Shown here in pieces: positions 5,020 to 5,406 of a stretch of DNA of 5,406 bases. The DNA is taken from NCBI GenBank assembly GCA_030043545.1, contig JASHXM010000087.1, positions 1-5,406 on the forward strand. The letters are read 5' to 3'. The notes under the pieces are model-generated. The model saw only the letters and a list, made by a program, of their open reading frames with translations, ran no database searches and had not been told where the DNA came from. Position numbers and translations under genes: made by a program. Positions within the stretch are counted from its first letter, which is position 1, and the number at the start of each line of letters is the position of its first letter. The DNA is from Thermoplasmata archaeon. GTDB lineage: Archaea > Thermoplasmatota > Thermoplasmata > Lutacidiplasmatales > UBA184.

Positions 5020-5406
5020 GTGCGCGACGTCGCCGTCCTGGGCGTCGGCCAGACGAAATTCGGCGAACTGTGGGACCGGTCGTTCCGAGAGATCGGGATC
5101 GAGGCCGGCCTCCAGTCGCTCGTCGACGCCAAGCTCTCCTCGGGGGACCTGGGCGCGCTGTTCCTCGGCAACATGGCGAGCGGCTCGCTCCTCGAGCAGG
5201 AGCACATCGCCCCGCTGATCCTCGACTACGCCGGGCTCGCCGGCCGCCACCTGCCCGCCGTGCGCTCCGAAGGGGGCGGCGCCTCCGGAGCGCTCGCGCT
5301 CCACCAGGGGTACCTCGCCGTCGCGAGCGGCCTCTACGACTACGTCGTCGTCGGCGGCGCCGAGAAGCTCACCGACGTGCCGGATTCGACCGCCGGCCAG
5401 ATCACG
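5020..5406 (+). CDS. Acetyl-CoA acetyltransferase/thiolase-family protein, N-terminal part (3' end outside window)
   Basis: The first 129 residues are visible, beginning MRDVAVLGVGQTKFGEL and running to the window end. They match the archaeal SCP2-like thiolases encoded beside HMG-CoA synthase: LFLGNMASGSLLEQEHIAPLILDYAGL, then GYLAVASGLYDYVVVGGAEKLTD. The expected role is to condense two acetyl-CoA into acetoacetyl-CoA for the synthase encoded 4 bp upstream, in the archaeal thiolase/HMG-CoA synthase/DUF35 complex. One key point differs. Where these enzymes normally read AACASG with the nucleophilic Cys, this protein reads SEGGGASG, placing Gly87 (5278-5280) at the Cys position. It may be a non-catalytic partner, use another mechanism, or belong to a subgroup lacking the Cys. 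The C-terminal catalytic His/Cys motifs lie beyond the window. The GTG start is supported by GGAGG eight bases upstream. Confidence 0.92.
   Translation, partial: MRDVAVLGVGQTKFGELWDRSFREIGIEAGLQSLVDAKLSSGDLGALFLGNMASGSLLEQEHIAPLILDYAGLAGRHLPAVRSEGGGASGALALHQGYLAVASGLYDYVVVGGAEKLTDVPDSTAGQIT

Noticed and set aside
3910..5304. A 464-codon open frame on the minus strand
   Set aside because: It lies opposite HMG-CoA synthase and the thiolase, is Arg/Asp/Val/Gly-rich without any family motif, and is a typical GC-rich antisense shadow.

Overview
This GC-rich window (roughly 70% by eye) comes from an archaeal chromosome. The archaeal evidence is an archaeal-type HMG-CoA synthase followed by a thiolase, a PAC2-family proteasome-assembly-chaperone homologue, a tRNA gene with no encoded CCA and a bulge-helix-bulge intron, TATA-like boxes about 26-30 bp upstream of starts, and a leaderless gene. 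A high-GC member of Thermoplasmatota or another euryarchaeal lineage is a reasonable guess, but the sequence alone does not fix the lineage.

Layout. Bases 2-547 (+) hold the 3' end of an M20-family amidohydrolase. It overlaps by ATGA with a SufS-like class V aminotransferase/cysteine desulfurase (544-1908, +). That ORF has no stop where its conserved domain ends and runs about 150 bp into the 3' end of a convergent gene. The convergent minus-strand pair is a small helical protein of unknown function (2569-2928, possibly from 2955) joined by a GTGA overlap to a PAC2-family protein (1757-2572). The PAC2 protein ends in Met-Tyr-Arg, which fits the HbYX proteasome-docking motif. The divergent intergenic region carries two abutting 12-bp palindromes and the promoter of a tRNA-Ala(GGC) gene (3078-3180). 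This tRNA is interrupted by a 31-nt intron in the T-loop (position 59/60).

From 3244 rightward lies a mevalonate-pathway operon: a leaderless HTH regulator (3273-3950), HMG-CoA synthase (3964-5016) and the start of an acetoacetyl-CoA thiolase-family gene (5020 to the window end). The thiolase makes acetoacetyl-CoA and the synthase converts it to HMG-CoA, the first committed steps to archaeal isoprenoid lipids. In archaea the two enzymes commonly form a complex with a DUF35 OB-fold protein, whose gene would be expected just beyond the window. The thiolase fragment has Gly where the family's nucleophilic Cys normally sits.

Main points for a second look: the noncanonical tRNA intron with a well-formed splicing motif, the Cys-to-Gly position in the thiolase, the HbYX tail of the PAC2 protein, the convergent coding overlap, and the twin palindromes. 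I saw no CRISPR array, transposon, phage gene or defence system, and no convincing oligo-T terminator.
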